NCBI GenBank assembly: GCA_008729055.1 | Contig: SDUX01000008.1 | Location: 3,869,756-3,933,755 of the forward strand | DNA: 64,000 nucleotides | Direction of reading: 5' to 3' | Source of the DNA: Pyropia haitanensis | Lineage: Eukaryota > Rhodophyta > Bangiophyceae > Bangiales > Bangiaceae | Shown here: positions 46,519 through 55,962 of the stretch, one piece after another | Layout of the letters: every line of letters starts with the position of its first letter | Position numbering within the stretch: the stretch's first letter is position 1 | Made by a program: the position numbers and the translations under genes | The notes under the pieces: model-generated | The model's input: the letters and a program-made list of their open reading frames with translations, nothing else | Told to the model about the DNA's origin: nothing | Database searches by the model: none

Positions 46519-47694
46519 CTACCGAGCCAGGCCCCCCTCCCTCAGCGCCCGAATGGCCCGCGCGCGGTCCACCACATCCCGGGGCACCTCGGTGACCCCC
46601 CCGTTGCCCACCACCAGCACCCTGTCAGCCACGCCGAGCAGCTCCCCCGGCTGGTGGGTCACCACCGCCACCGGCAGCGACGCCTTGACCGCCCCCAGCA
46701 GCGCCGCGATGCCGCGGCGGCTGCCGCCGTCTACCCCCGCCAGCGGCTCGTCCAGCAGCAGCACCCGCACCCGCGGCTGCCGCAGCAGCTGGGACGCCAG
46801 CGCCAGCCGCCGCTGCTGGCCGCCGCTCAGCTGCGCCGGCGCCGCGAGCAGGCTGATGTCCCCCAGGCCGACCGCGTCGAGCGTGCGCCGCACATCCGCG
46901 GGGGTCGTCACGTCGTCCCGGAAGAGCGTCAGCTCCTCCAGCACCGACCGGCCGAGGAAGGCGTCGCTGGCGCGCTGCGGCACCAGCCCGATCGACTCGC
47001 GGAGGACGCGCGCGGCACGGCGGCGGCGGCGGTATTCCACCCCGCCGAGCGTCACCACCGTCGACCGGGAGGTGGGTGTCCGGAAGCCCGCCAGGAGGGA
47101 GAGGAGCGTCGACTTGCCGCACCCGTTGGCGCCAATGAGCAGCACCAGCTGCGACGCGTGCAGCGACAGGGTCACGTCGGTGAAGAGGGGGGTGTCGGAC
47201 AGCGTCGGTACCGTGTAGGAGAGGTTCTTCATCGTCAGCACCGCGGGGGGGAGGGGGGGTGGGGGAAGGCGGGGGGCGGCTGCGCCATCCCCTTCCGTAG
47301 ATGCCACCGTCACGGGCGTGGGGGGTGGGGACGAGGGGCAGGGGGGGGGCGGCTGCGGCGCCCACGCCGACCCAACCGCCGCTGTGGCCGCTGCGGGTGC
47401 GCCACTGGGCGTACGGAGTGGCCAGGGCGGCCACGCCGCGGCGGCTATGGCCGGGGATGGCACGAAGGTGCTGCGGCCAACTCCCCCGCCAACAGCAGGT
47501 GGGGGGTGCCCCGGGCGGCAGCGGGGATGCCCACCCAACGCCGCCACCGCCACCGTCGACGACGATGCCGATGCCCCTGCTGCCGCCGCCCGCCGCGGTA
47601 GGTGCACGCTGGCCGCACCCCCAGGAGGCGGCGGTGGTGGCCGCGCAGGGACCGCCGCGCCAGGCCACGGGGGAAGGAAGCAGCAGGCCGCCAT
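46519..47694 (-). CDS. Plastid-type ABC ATPase (ABCI11/NAP14-like)
   Basis: A soluble ATP-binding cassette subunit that would power a membrane transporter. ATG 47694 starts a long leader (MAACCFLPPWPGAAVPARPP and further Ala/Pro/Ser-rich sequence), consistent with a plastid transit peptide. The ATPase core begins at MKNLSYTVPTLSDTPLF (about 47230): Walker A GANGCGKSTLLSLLAG, Q-loop IGLVPQRASDAFLGRSV, signature LSGGQQRRLALASQL, Walker B VRVLLLDEPLAGVDGG and the switch His in VAVVTHQPGEL. The product is about 391 residues with one ATPase domain and no membrane domain. LLDEPLAGVDG and the overall length resemble plant ABCI11/NAP14, a plastid protein linked to metal homeostasis, but this subfamily assignment is tentative. 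Stop 46519-46521. Confidence 0.8.
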   Translation of the reverse strand: MAACCFLPPWPGAAVPARPPPPPPGGAASVHLPRRAAAAGASASSSTVAVAALGGHPRCRPGHPPPAVGGGVGRSTFVPSPAIAAAAWPPWPLRTPSGAPAAATAAVGSAWAPQPPPPCPSSPPPTPVTVASTEGDGAAAPRLPPPPLPPAVLTMKNLSYTVPTLSDTPLFTDVTLSLHASQLVLLIGANGCGKSTLLSLLAGFRTPTSRSTVVTLGGVEYRRRRRAARVLRESIGLVPQRASDAFLGRSVLEELTLFRDDVTTPADVRRTLDAVGLGDISLLAAPAQLSGGQQRRLALASQLLRQPRVRVLLLDEPLAGVDGGSRRGIAALLGAVKASLPVAVVTHQPGELLGVADRVLVVGNGGVTEVPRDVVDRARAIRALREGGLAR

Positions 47695-48613
47695 CAGGCG
47701 GGCGGGACAGGTGGGGGGGGAGCAGGGGGACCGAGGGGCGCTGCCATTCGGCAAGGGGGTAACGGCGTGGGGGGGGCGGGGGGGACGGGAACGCGGCGGG
47801 CGCCCAAGGAGGGACGGAGGAGGGTGACCGCTCGCACCGCTTGGCGTCGACGATGGAGGCGCTGGTGCGATTGCCGCAGAGACAAGAGCGCCGGGGGAAA
47901 GTGGAAGATTCGTTTTTTTGAGGGGGGTACCAAGCCACGTGGCGGCGGTCAACCACTCCCGTCTCAGGCGCGTGGGAGACACACCAAAAAAAAAAAAAAA
48001 GAGGGGGGCGTGCGACGCGCGCCTGCCAGTCGAGGCAAGGGGTGCGAAGACGAGCGGGGACAAGAGAGAAGGAGCGCCGCGGGAGACATGGGCACCCCCA
48101 CCGGGCACGCCCGGTAATCCAAAACGGCCCCTCCTCCCCGTCAGGTCAACGGCCGCAACCGGCAGCACCCCCGCAGTCTTGGCGAGCGGTCCCGCCGGGG
48201 GGACCAACCCCCCCGCCATCCATCCTAAACGGTGTGGCCGGTCGTCGCCCTGGCCATCGCGGTCGCCGCAGACGCTGCCGCCGCCGCCAGCGCCGCTATC
48301 ATCACCGCCGCAGCCCCAAATGAGTGGGAGAAGGGCGAGCGGGCCACTGACGCCTGTCGCGGCCGGCGTGCTCGGGGAGCGCCACACGCGCGCGTCGGCC
48401 AGCGGGAAGAAGCGGGGACGTACAACAGCGCCGTCGCGCCTATTCCTGCCGACCTGCGTGCAAGGCAAGGGGAGGCACAGCCACGGCCCGCCTCGCTCTC
48501 CAAGTGTGACAAAAGCTCACGTACGCATACGCAGACCCCCCCCCCCCCCTCCTCCCCCCCCATCCCTTATCCACAGACACGCATCGTGTGCGTACAGCCC
48601 AACTTCCTCTGAC
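47695..48613. other. Spacer upstream of the ABC gene, with an A15 run
   Basis: Contains the ABC-gene promoter side and the 3' flank of the next minus-strand gene. A run of about 15 A lies at 47985-48000 on the plus strand. A GTACGT donor-like site occurs on the minus strand at 48423-48418, so a 5' leader exon for the ABC gene is possible but unsupported. Confidence 0.4.
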
Positions 48614-49156
48614 TCACATAAAGTCCCCAATCCGCCGGTTCTTCGGGTCAAAAATCCGCCGCCAGTCATCCGGGTGCATCTCACGCTTCATCTTGAGGAT
48701 AAACAGGCGCTCCTCGGTCAGCGCTTCCTGGTCCGACCGCGCCTGGTCCGCGTCTTTCGCAATACCGAGGAGGGCCTCACGGAGCTCCGCCTCGGACGCA
48801 CGGGCTGCCGCGGCCGCGGCCGCCTCTGCGTCCATGGCCGCGTCCACGTTTGGGGGCACGTCCACCTCCGCACCTGCGGCGATGGCGTCGGCGTCGTCAC
48901 CAGAGGCGGGCGGGGAGGGCGACGACGGCGACCCATCGGGGGTCGCACGGCCATCGTCAGCAGCAGCAGCCATGTGCACGCCACTCGAAGTGAAGCGGCG
49001 ACGGCGGGGGGGGGGTTTGGCCGCCACCGCGGAGGTGCGGTGGCCCACCAGCGAGTGCCGCAGGCACACACGGGGCGAGGCGCCGTCGCAGGAGGCGGGG
49101 GGGGGACGGGTGAGGAGGGAGGACGCAAACGCAGGGGAAGTGCCGCATCTCTTCAT
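48614..49156 (-). CDS. Small putative plastid protein with a conserved-looking C-terminus
   Basis: I do not recognise the family. ATG 49156 gives 180 residues. The first half (MKRCGTSPAFASSLLTRPPP and on to KPPPRRRRFTSSG) is rich in Ala, Ser, Arg and Pro with an early Phe, like a transit peptide. Then comes an acidic Ala-rich spacer and a well-formed C-terminal module: a helical stretch ASEAELREALLGIAKDADQA, SDQEALTEERLFILKMKREM, and the end HPDDWRRIFDPKNRRIGDFM. The last motif looks like a binding or packing element, not low-complexity filler. No frame slips. Upstream in-frame starts are only GTG. It lies tail-to-head upstream of the ABC ATPase on the same strand. Confidence 0.6.
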   Translation of the reverse strand: MKRCGTSPAFASSLLTRPPPASCDGASPRVCLRHSLVGHRTSAVAAKPPPRRRRFTSSGVHMAAAADDGRATPDGSPSSPSPPASGDDADAIAAGAEVDVPPNVDAAMDAEAAAAAAARASEAELREALLGIAKDADQARSDQEALTEERLFILKMKREMHPDDWRRIFDPKNRRIGDFM

Positions 49157-49647
49157 AGTGGGGAGGAGGAAGCGTCTCGTCGCAGTGGCCTCGGTGGGTG
49201 GAGCACACCGCCGGGAAGCGGGCGGAGCGGGGAGGGGTGCTTGGCAGGAGAGACGAACAAGGAGGCGGCTGAACCCGCGGGTGTAGCTCGCTTGCCGAGG
49301 TGACGGTGTGCCAGCTGCCTGCACGAACTCGGCTGTGCACTTGAGTAGTTGGTCTGTTCGGAGCTACTGTGCAATCCAAAACACGACAACTCTTTTCACT
49401 GAAGTTAGGTATTCTGTTCTCAGGGGGGCTAACAGTACTCACATCCGGCTCGGGTGGGTGGACAGCTGGCTGCGAGTGGGGGCGACCGTCTTCACTCCTT
49501 ACAGTGGATCGGCAGTGGCCGCCGTCGTGCCGACCGCCCGCTCCGACCCGACCCTCACTGACTACGCACCAGACGTCCACCCCCTACGCCGATCGCGACG
49601 ACAGTGCTGTTGACGGTCGTGGCCGTCGTCTTGCCTAGACTTTCAAG
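49157..49647. promoter_or_regulatory. Divergent upstream region with 5' leader exon of eL28
   Basis: This region separates the small minus-strand gene from the eL28 gene. The eL28 leader exon probably ends at 49647 (TTTCAAG before GTACGT). The stretch 49340-49460 is less GC-rich. No TATA motif is clear. Confidence 0.35.
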
Positions 49648-49905
49648 GTACGTGCGCAGCTCCTGTTTGGTAGGCGGCTCCCTGCGCCTCGCGCTCTTCT
49701 CCGTGCGTGGCGTCGCGGCGCCGATTGGCTTGACACAGCGGCAGCATGTGGACTCGTTTCGCAACGCTCGCTTGCGGTTCGCCGTTTGCTACGGCGTGCT
49801 AACGTGCGTGGTCCGTCCCTGCTACACTCCTCTCTGATACCTCTGGCTCTTCCTATTCCCATCGTGTTGGTATCCATTCACGTTCCCCTCGTCCCGCTCT
49901 TTTAG
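49648..49905 (+). other. 5'-UTR intron of eL28 directly abutting the start codon
   Basis: A strong donor GTACGT at 49648 and an acceptor TCTTTTAG ending at 49905 define a 258-bp intron. The start codon ATG occupies 49906-49908, the first bases of the next exon. Introns at or just before the ATG are common in ribosomal-protein genes. The intron interior is less GC-rich than the flanking exons. Confidence 0.6.
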
Positions 49906-50334
49906 ATGTATTCCTCTTCTCTCCTCTGGTCGCTGACCCGCACGTCCTCGTGCAAGATTGTGAAGCGCAATGGCTTTATGCTGTCGCGTGAGAAGGGCAA
50001 CTTGAAGAACAAGCACACCTTCCGTGACAGCGCCCTGTGCAACCCCAAGGCGGTGCACATTGTGGCCGTCCGCGCGACGGCGAAGGCTAACAAGACGCCG
50101 GCCATGGACCTGAAGAACACCAAACCCGAGGACGCCCGCAAGCCGGCCAAGATGTGGCACCGCAACCACATGAAGAAGGGTGGCCGCCGCGCGTCTGCCG
50201 CGGTGGCCGCCGTCGTTGGGCGGTACCGGCCGGACCTGAAGAAGGACGCTTCCAAGCGGATGGACAAGGTGCTCGCGTCGCTCAAGGTAGCCCACAAGCC
50301 GGTGAAGAAGGGGCGGCGGAGCGCGGCGCTCTGA
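49906..50334 (+). CDS. RPL28: 60S ribosomal protein eL28 (L28e)
   Basis: A eukaryote-specific structural protein of the large cytosolic ribosomal subunit. 142 residues, basic, close to the 137 of human eL28. The N-terminus SSLLWSLTRTSSCKIVKRNG matches the family's 'L-W-lvr--ssfl-kRn', followed by LKNKHTFRDSALCNPKAVHI (family: 'NL---nsfr--Gl---k-v-v'). The C-terminus VVGRYRPDLKKDASKRMDKV holds the conserved YRPDL. ATG 49906 immediately follows a predicted acceptor. No frame slips. It is the fourth gene in this window linked to the 60S subunit. Confidence 0.93.
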   Translation: MYSSSLLWSLTRTSSCKIVKRNGFMLSREKGNLKNKHTFRDSALCNPKAVHIVAVRATAKANKTPAMDLKNTKPEDARKPAKMWHRNHMKKGGRRASAAVAAVVGRYRPDLKKDASKRMDKVLASLKVAHKPVKKGRRSAAL

Positions 50335-50698
50335 GGAGGGAAGGACGGGCGTGGGCTGGGAGCGGAGGGTTGCGGTGGTGGGTGGCGTAGGGGCAGGGGG
50401 GAGGGCGTGAAGCGTGGGGGCGGGTTGTGCGGGTGGGGGGGGGAGAATGGTGTGTACAAGCGGAAGCCAGTACGGGAGAGGCGGACAAGGAGATCAATCA
50501 TGTTTTTGCACGGCTTGTCCCGTACCCGATCCTCATCTCCCGCTGGCGTGTACGTTAAGAAGTTTGGCCCACCCCCTTGCCCTTTTCTTCCCTGATGGTG
50601 GTTCCACATTGGCGTCGGCAGCATCGGCCGCCGCCGCCGTCGTCACGGCCCACAGCGTGGACCACCTACAGCCTGTGGCCGGCACCACGACCGCCCGC
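50335..50698. other. Convergent 3' spacer between eL28 and the plastid membrane gene
   Basis: 360 bases with no gene. G-rich on the plus strand for about 100 bases after the eL28 stop, then a less GC-rich stretch (50470-50590). Confidence 0.5.
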
Positions 50699-51995
50699 TC
50701 AGTCATAGCCGAGCCCCCGCCCCCACAGCCGCCGCAGCCGCGACGCGCGCAAGTACCGGTAGGCGCCCAAAAACAGGTGCGCGTCTGGCACGTACACCTC
50801 GCTGACGCCGCGGATGGCGTCAAAGTCCGGGTCCTCGGCGAGCACCACCACCTCGACGGCGGTGCCCAGCGGCACGCCCGCGCCCACCCCCCCGCCGCCG
50901 CCCCCGCCCGCCGCGCCCCGCCCGGCCGCCCGGCCGCCCGCCAGCGCGGCCGTGCCCGGCACGGTCAGGCGGAGCGAGCGGCCATCCGCGTCGCCGATGC
51001 GGAGCTCCGTCGCGTCCCCCGTCGCGGGTGTGGACACGCGGGTGGCCCCGCGGAGGCGGCCGCGCAGCAGCGCCGCGTAGCGGCCGGCCGAGCGGAAGCG
51101 CGCGTTGGCCACCGCCGCCGCAAAGGCGGGCGCGAGGATGGGGAGCGCCGCGAAGAAGGCCAGCCCCAGCAGTCGGCCGACCCTGTGGTGGGGAAGAAAA
51201 GGGAGAGGAAAGGGGGGAGAGACGGGCAAGAGAGCGCAGCGCATGCAAAGGGGTGAGGAAGAGGCCAGCGCGGGAGGGGTCAGGAGTGAGATACTGGACA
51301 CGCCCGACGCGAGCCGCCGCGTGTGCTAGCGCGGGAGAGCCAAAACCAGCAGGGCAGAGGTTGCGGCCAACGCAGCCACAGGCGGCGAAGAACCGCCTCC
51401 GCCACGGACACCACGCGGCGGCCGCTCAGAGCGGGGCGGGGTTCCCCGCCCAGACGTACCGCCCAAACGGCACCGGCAGCAGCAGCGTCAGCACCGCCCC
51501 CACGACCGCCACGGCCAGCCGGTCCAGCCGCTCCGCGCGGGTGCCCCGGTGCAGCCGCCACTGGGCGCGGTGGGGGAGGACGGGCGCCAGCCACGCGACC
51601 GTCCGGCGGGAGAGCGGGTGCAGCGAGCAGGCGGGCGGGGTGGAGGGGGGGAGAGGGGGGGGGGAAGAGGGGCGGCGCGAGGGGTAGAGGGGGGGGGGGG
51701 GGGGGGCGGCGGCCGGCACGCCGCCCCGCCGCCGGGCGTGGCGGGGGGCGAGCCGCCACGCCAGCGGGGGGGCAGTGGTGGCAGAGCCGACCGCCGCGGC
51801 GGCGGCGGCGGCAGCGGCGGCGGCGGGGGAGAGGGGAGCTATCAGGACGCGGCGGGGTCGCCGCCGCGCCGTGGTGGCTGCCGGGACCCCGACCGGCAGC
51901 AGAGACCGGGGCGAGAGTGGCGGCTCGCCGCGGCGGGCGGCGGCGGCGACGCCCGCCGCCGCCGCCCCCGCCGGACACACAAAGCCGAGCTGCAT
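50699..51995 (-). CDS. Two-exon putative plastid membrane protein, family not recognised
   Basis: Exon 1 (51995-51460) starts MQLGFVCPAGAAAAGVAAAA, a transit-peptide-like leader with Phe at residue 5, and after a Ser/Pro/Arg-rich stretch reads HRGTRAERLDRLAVAVVGAV, a hydrophobic segment VGAVLTLLLPVPFG. A 277-bp intron (51459-51183, GTACGT...CACAG) in phase 2 joins GR to VGRLLGLAFFAALPILAPAF, a second membrane segment. A soluble part follows: NARFRSAGRYAALLRGRLRG, a Gly insert, GTAVEVVVLAEDPDFDAIRG, and SEVYVPDAHLFLGAYRYLRA. The spliced length is 1,020 bases, exactly a multiple of three (339 residues), which supports the model. The architecture (two close membrane segments plus a small beta-rich domain) resembles conserved plastid proteins of unknown function, but I cannot name it. 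Head-to-head with LeuRS (537 bp apart). Confidence 0.65.
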
Positions 51996-52531
51996 CGTCC
52001 CGGCAAAGAAGAAGCTCGAGGCGCAGCCAACGGCCACCGGGTTGAAGCCTCTGTCAACAGAGGCTGGCGCGTCAAGCCGCGCCGGAAGGGGCGGACCCGT
52101 CTCCGTCAGACGCAGTCGGATGGGCGAGGCAGACGCCGACGCAGCACCGTGGCCGGCTCCGCGTCCTGGTCGCGTCCTCGACAGCTCCGGGAACCCCGAT
52201 CAAGTCCGCTCGTTCGTAAGTTTCTTCCAGCACCGCCTCCCTGTGGGTAAGTGCAAAGAGTAAGACCGGAGACTCCCAACCAAACCTGCCATTCCTATCC
52301 TAACCACCCCCGGTTCCGCGAGATGATGGCGGCGCAGATCCCCTCTGTCGATGGACAGCCGCCGCCCATTGCCGAGGTGGTCGGCGCCGTCCCGCCGCGC
52401 ACCGCGTTTGTGGTGAGGCGCCGCCGCGCTGCGCCCACCCCCTGTACCTGCCTGCCCCCCCCACGTCTCTGCCTACATCCCGCTTCTGGGGCCAACCCCC
52501 GCCACCGCCGGTCCCACCTCCTATCGTCGCG
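51996..52531. promoter_or_regulatory. Divergent promoter, plastid membrane gene (-) and LeuRS (+)
   Basis: A 536-base spacer. An ATGATGG at 52323 opens a short upstream reading frame (starting MMAAQIPSVDGQPPPIAEVV) that overlaps the LeuRS start in another frame and could act as a uORF or mark an unrecognised leader exon. Confidence 0.35.
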
Positions 52532-55500
52532 ATGGGCTCTCGGGTGGCCTTCGCGGCGACCTCGGCGGCCGCGTCGCGGCACCTGCGCCACTGCTCGGCG
52601 GCCGCCGCGGCGGCCGCCTGCGGCGCGCCGCCCCGGCCGTCGGGCTTTGTCACCCGCGGCGCCGCGCTTGGCGCTTGGCGCCGGCGGTCGGCGCTGGTGC
52701 CCCCCCCCCCCCCGACGCCGCCGCCGCCGCCGCCGCTGCCGCCGCGGGCGCCCGCCGCCGCTCGACCGTGACGACGGCGGCCGCGAGCGGCAATGGCGCG
52801 CCGCCCCCCCCCCCCTCTTCCCCCCCCTCCCCCCCCGCTGCGGCGGCCACGGGCCCTGCGGGCGCGACGTACGACTTTACGGCGCTGGAAAAAAAGTGGC
52901 AGGCCCACTGGGACGCCGCCGGCACGTTTGCGGTCGACGCGGCGGCGGCGGCGGCGTCGGGGAAGCCCAAGTTTTACGCCCTCGACATGTTCCCCTACCC
53001 GTCTGGGTCGGGCCTCCACGTCGGCCACCCCGAGGGCTACACCGCCACCGACATTATGGCGCGGTACAAGCGCAAGACCGGCCACGCGGTGCTGCACCCG
53101 ATGGGCTGGGACGCGTTTGGCCTGCCCGCCGAGCAGTACGCGCTCGCGACGGGCACCCACCCGGCAGACACGACGGCGCGCAATATCGAGCGGTTCCGCG
53201 AGCAGCTCCGCTCGCTCGGCCTGTCGTACGACTGGGCGCGGGAGGTCAACACGTCCGAGGCGGCCTACTACAAGCACACGCAGTGGATTTTTTTGCAGCT
53301 GTTCAAGCGGGGGCTCGCCTACCAGTCGGACGTGGCGGTCAACTGGTGCCCCGCGCTCGGCACCGTCCTCGCCAATGAGGAGGTCATTGACGGGCTGTCG
53401 GAGCGGGGCTCCCATCCAGTCGTGCGCAAGCCGATGCGCCAGTGGGTGCTACGGATCACGGCGTACGCGGAGCGGCTGCTGGATGACCTGGAAGGTCTGG
53501 ACTGGCCGGAGAGCATCAAGGATATGCAGCGCAACTGGATTGGCAAGTCGGTGGGGGCGGAGCTGGTCTTTCCCATTGCGGGCGCGCCCGCCGCTGCTGC
53601 TGACGCGGCCGACGGGGGGGCGCCGCGCTCGCCCGCGACAGGCGTGGGCATTGCCGTCTATACTACCCGCCCCGAGACGGTGTGCGGCGTCACGTACCTG
53701 TGCGTCGCGCCCGAGTATGCGGGCCTGGACGCGCTGGTCACCCCCGAGCAGCGCGACGCGGTGGACGCCTACGTTGCCGCGGCGGCGGCCAAGAGCGACC
53801 GCGAGCGCACGGGCGAGGGGGCGCGCACCAAGTCGGGCGTTGCGACCGGCTCGTTTGCGGTAAACCCCTTTACCGGTGACGCCGTGCCCGTCTGGGTGGC
53901 AGACTACGTGCTGGGCGGTGTCGGCACGGGTGCGGTGATGGCGGTACCGGCGCACGACAGCCGGGACTGGGCGTTTGCCGCCGCCCACGGGCTCCCCGTT
54001 GTCGAGGTGGTCGCCGGGGGGGATGTGGCCGCCGCCGCCTTCACGGGTGAGGGAACAGTCGTCAACTGGGACTCGAGCCACTCGGGGGTGGATGTCAACG
54101 GCATGAGCTCATCGGCCGCCAAGGCGGCGCTGCTCGACCACCTGGGCACCCCCGCCGGCGCGGCGTTGGGCACCCCCCAGACGAATTACAAGCTGCGGGA
54201 CTGGCTCTTCTCGCGGCAGCGCTACTGGGGGGAGCCCTTCCCGATTGTGTTTGTGGACGGACAGCCCGAGGCGGTGGACGAGGCGTCCCTGCCGGTGGTG
54301 CTCCCGTCTGTTGAGTCGTACGCGCCAACGGGCGACGGCGCGTCGCCGCTGGCGGGGGTACCCGACTGGGTGGAAACCACCACCGCCGATGGCCGGCCGG
54401 CGGTGCGGGAGACCAACACCATGCCCCAATGGGCGGGCAGCTGCTGGTACTACCTCAGGTACATTGACCCGACCAACGAGGGGCGGCCGGTTGACCCTGC
54501 CCTTGAAAAGTACTGGATGCCCGTCGACCTCTACGTGGGCGGGGTGGAGCACGCGGTGCTGCATCTGCTCTACGCCCGCTTCTGGCACAAGGTGCTGTAC
54601 GACTGTGGGGTGGTGTCCACCCTCGAGCCGTTTGGGCGGCTGGTCAACCAGGGCATGATCCTCGGGGAGGTGGAGCTGACCGCCTATCGCACGTCCCCAG
54701 AAGACCCAGAAGCGACGCCCCCCGTATGGGTGTCAGCGGCTGACGTTGATACGGCGTCCAACACGATTGCCGCGACAGGTGCACCCGTGGTGCCCGTTTC
54801 CGTCACGGCCGCTGAGACGGCCAAGGACGGCGCCGCGGGCGATGCGCTGGTCCTCGCCTCTGACCCATCGGTGCGTGTGCTGTCCCGTTCCCACAAGATG
54901 TCCAAGAGCCGCGGCAACGTTGTCAACCCTGACGCGGTGGTGGCCACGTACGGCGCCGACGCGCTCCGGTGCTACCTCATGTTTATGGGACCCCTAGAGG
55001 CCGTCAAGCCGTGGGGCACCACCGCCGTCGGCGGCATGGCCCGTTTCCTCGCCCGTGCGTGGCGGCTGGTCATGGCGTCGGATGATGTGGGGGCCGCGGA
55101 GCTGGCGCCGACGTTTACCGACGCGCCCGCCACGGCGGACCAGCGGCGCGTGACGCACGCCCTCATCCGTCGCGTCAGCGATGACACGGACGGGATGCGG
55201 TTCAACACGGCGCTCGCGGCGCTGATGGAGTTTGTCAACGCGGCGACCAAGTGGTCCACCCGCCCGCGGGAGTGCCTCGAGCCGTTTGTGTCCATGCTCG
55301 GCGTGTACGCGCCGCACATCGGGGAGGAGCTGTGGGAGCGGCTGGGTCACCCGGCGGGGTCCCTTTCGGACGCGCCCTGGCCAGAGGCGGTCGAGGCGTA
55401 CCTTGTCGAGGCGACCAGGGTTATTGTCGTGCAAGTCAATGGCAAGGTGCGTGCCAAGCTGACCGTCGACGTGGCCGCCGATAAGGAGACGGTGCTGGCT

Positions 55501-55599
55501 GCTGCGGGAGAAGCGGTGGACAAGTGGGTGGGGGGGGGGGCGGTGAAGAAGCAGATCTACGTGCCGGGTAAGCTGGTGAACCTGGTCGTGCCCAAGTGA
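52532..55599 (+). CDS. leuS: Organellar (bacterial-type) leucyl-tRNA synthetase
   Basis: Charges tRNA-Leu in plastid and/or mitochondrion. ATG 52532 starts a leader MGSRVAFAATSAAASRHLRH, then Ala/Pro-rich sequence. The frame changes at the C14 run 52700-52713, and the enzyme frame runs cleanly to the stop at 55597; the span is two more than a multiple of three. Class-I signatures: DMFPYPSGSGLHVGHPEGYT (HVGH form of HIGH), HPMGWDAFGLPAEQYALATG, the editing domain (VYTTRPETVCGVTYL and AVPAHDSRDWAFA), the LeuRS-specific NTMPQWAGSCWYYLRYIDP, then HKMSKSRGNVVNPDAVVATY with the KMSKS loop. The C-terminal anticodon-binding and tRNA-contact domains are present (VQVNGKVRAKLTVDV). An alternative start further in (about 52675) would be TTG, so the slipped ATG model is preferred. 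About 1,020 residues. Confidence 0.93.
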
Positions 55600-55962
55600 G
55601 GGGAGGAGGAGCTGCGGGTGGGGTGGCTGGGCGCGGGAACATTGTTTTGGGGGGGTGACGAGGGCGAAGGGAGTAGAGACCGGCATCCGTGTGGCATGTC
55701 AATTTCTCCCCGTGGGCAACCTCGCCATTGGTGCCGGTCCGATGTATCTGCAACGACCGCACCCCCAGAGAGGTTGCCACGGGCTCTCTGGCAGGCAGCT
55801 CGCTTCGTGCGCCCTTGGCGTGGTCCACGCGAGCCAGCGCCGGCCAACGACTGCGACCCACATCGTTTCCTCCTCCCCTCCATTGCCTGCCCCCCGCTAC
55901 CCGCCCTACTGCGATCGACAGCCTCTCCCACCCCCTCCACCCCACCGCCCGCCACCCCCGCC
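55600..55962. other. Convergent 3' spacer between LeuRS and the GGQ protein
   Basis: 360 bases holding both 3' ends; a pyrimidine-rich stretch lies at 55868-55970. No gene seen. Confidence 0.5.

Noticed and set aside
52323..52531. Alternative LeuRS start at the ATG near 52323
   Set aside because: Its frame does not connect to the LeuRS domain, and ATG 52532 gives a better transit-type leader; kept only as a possible uORF.
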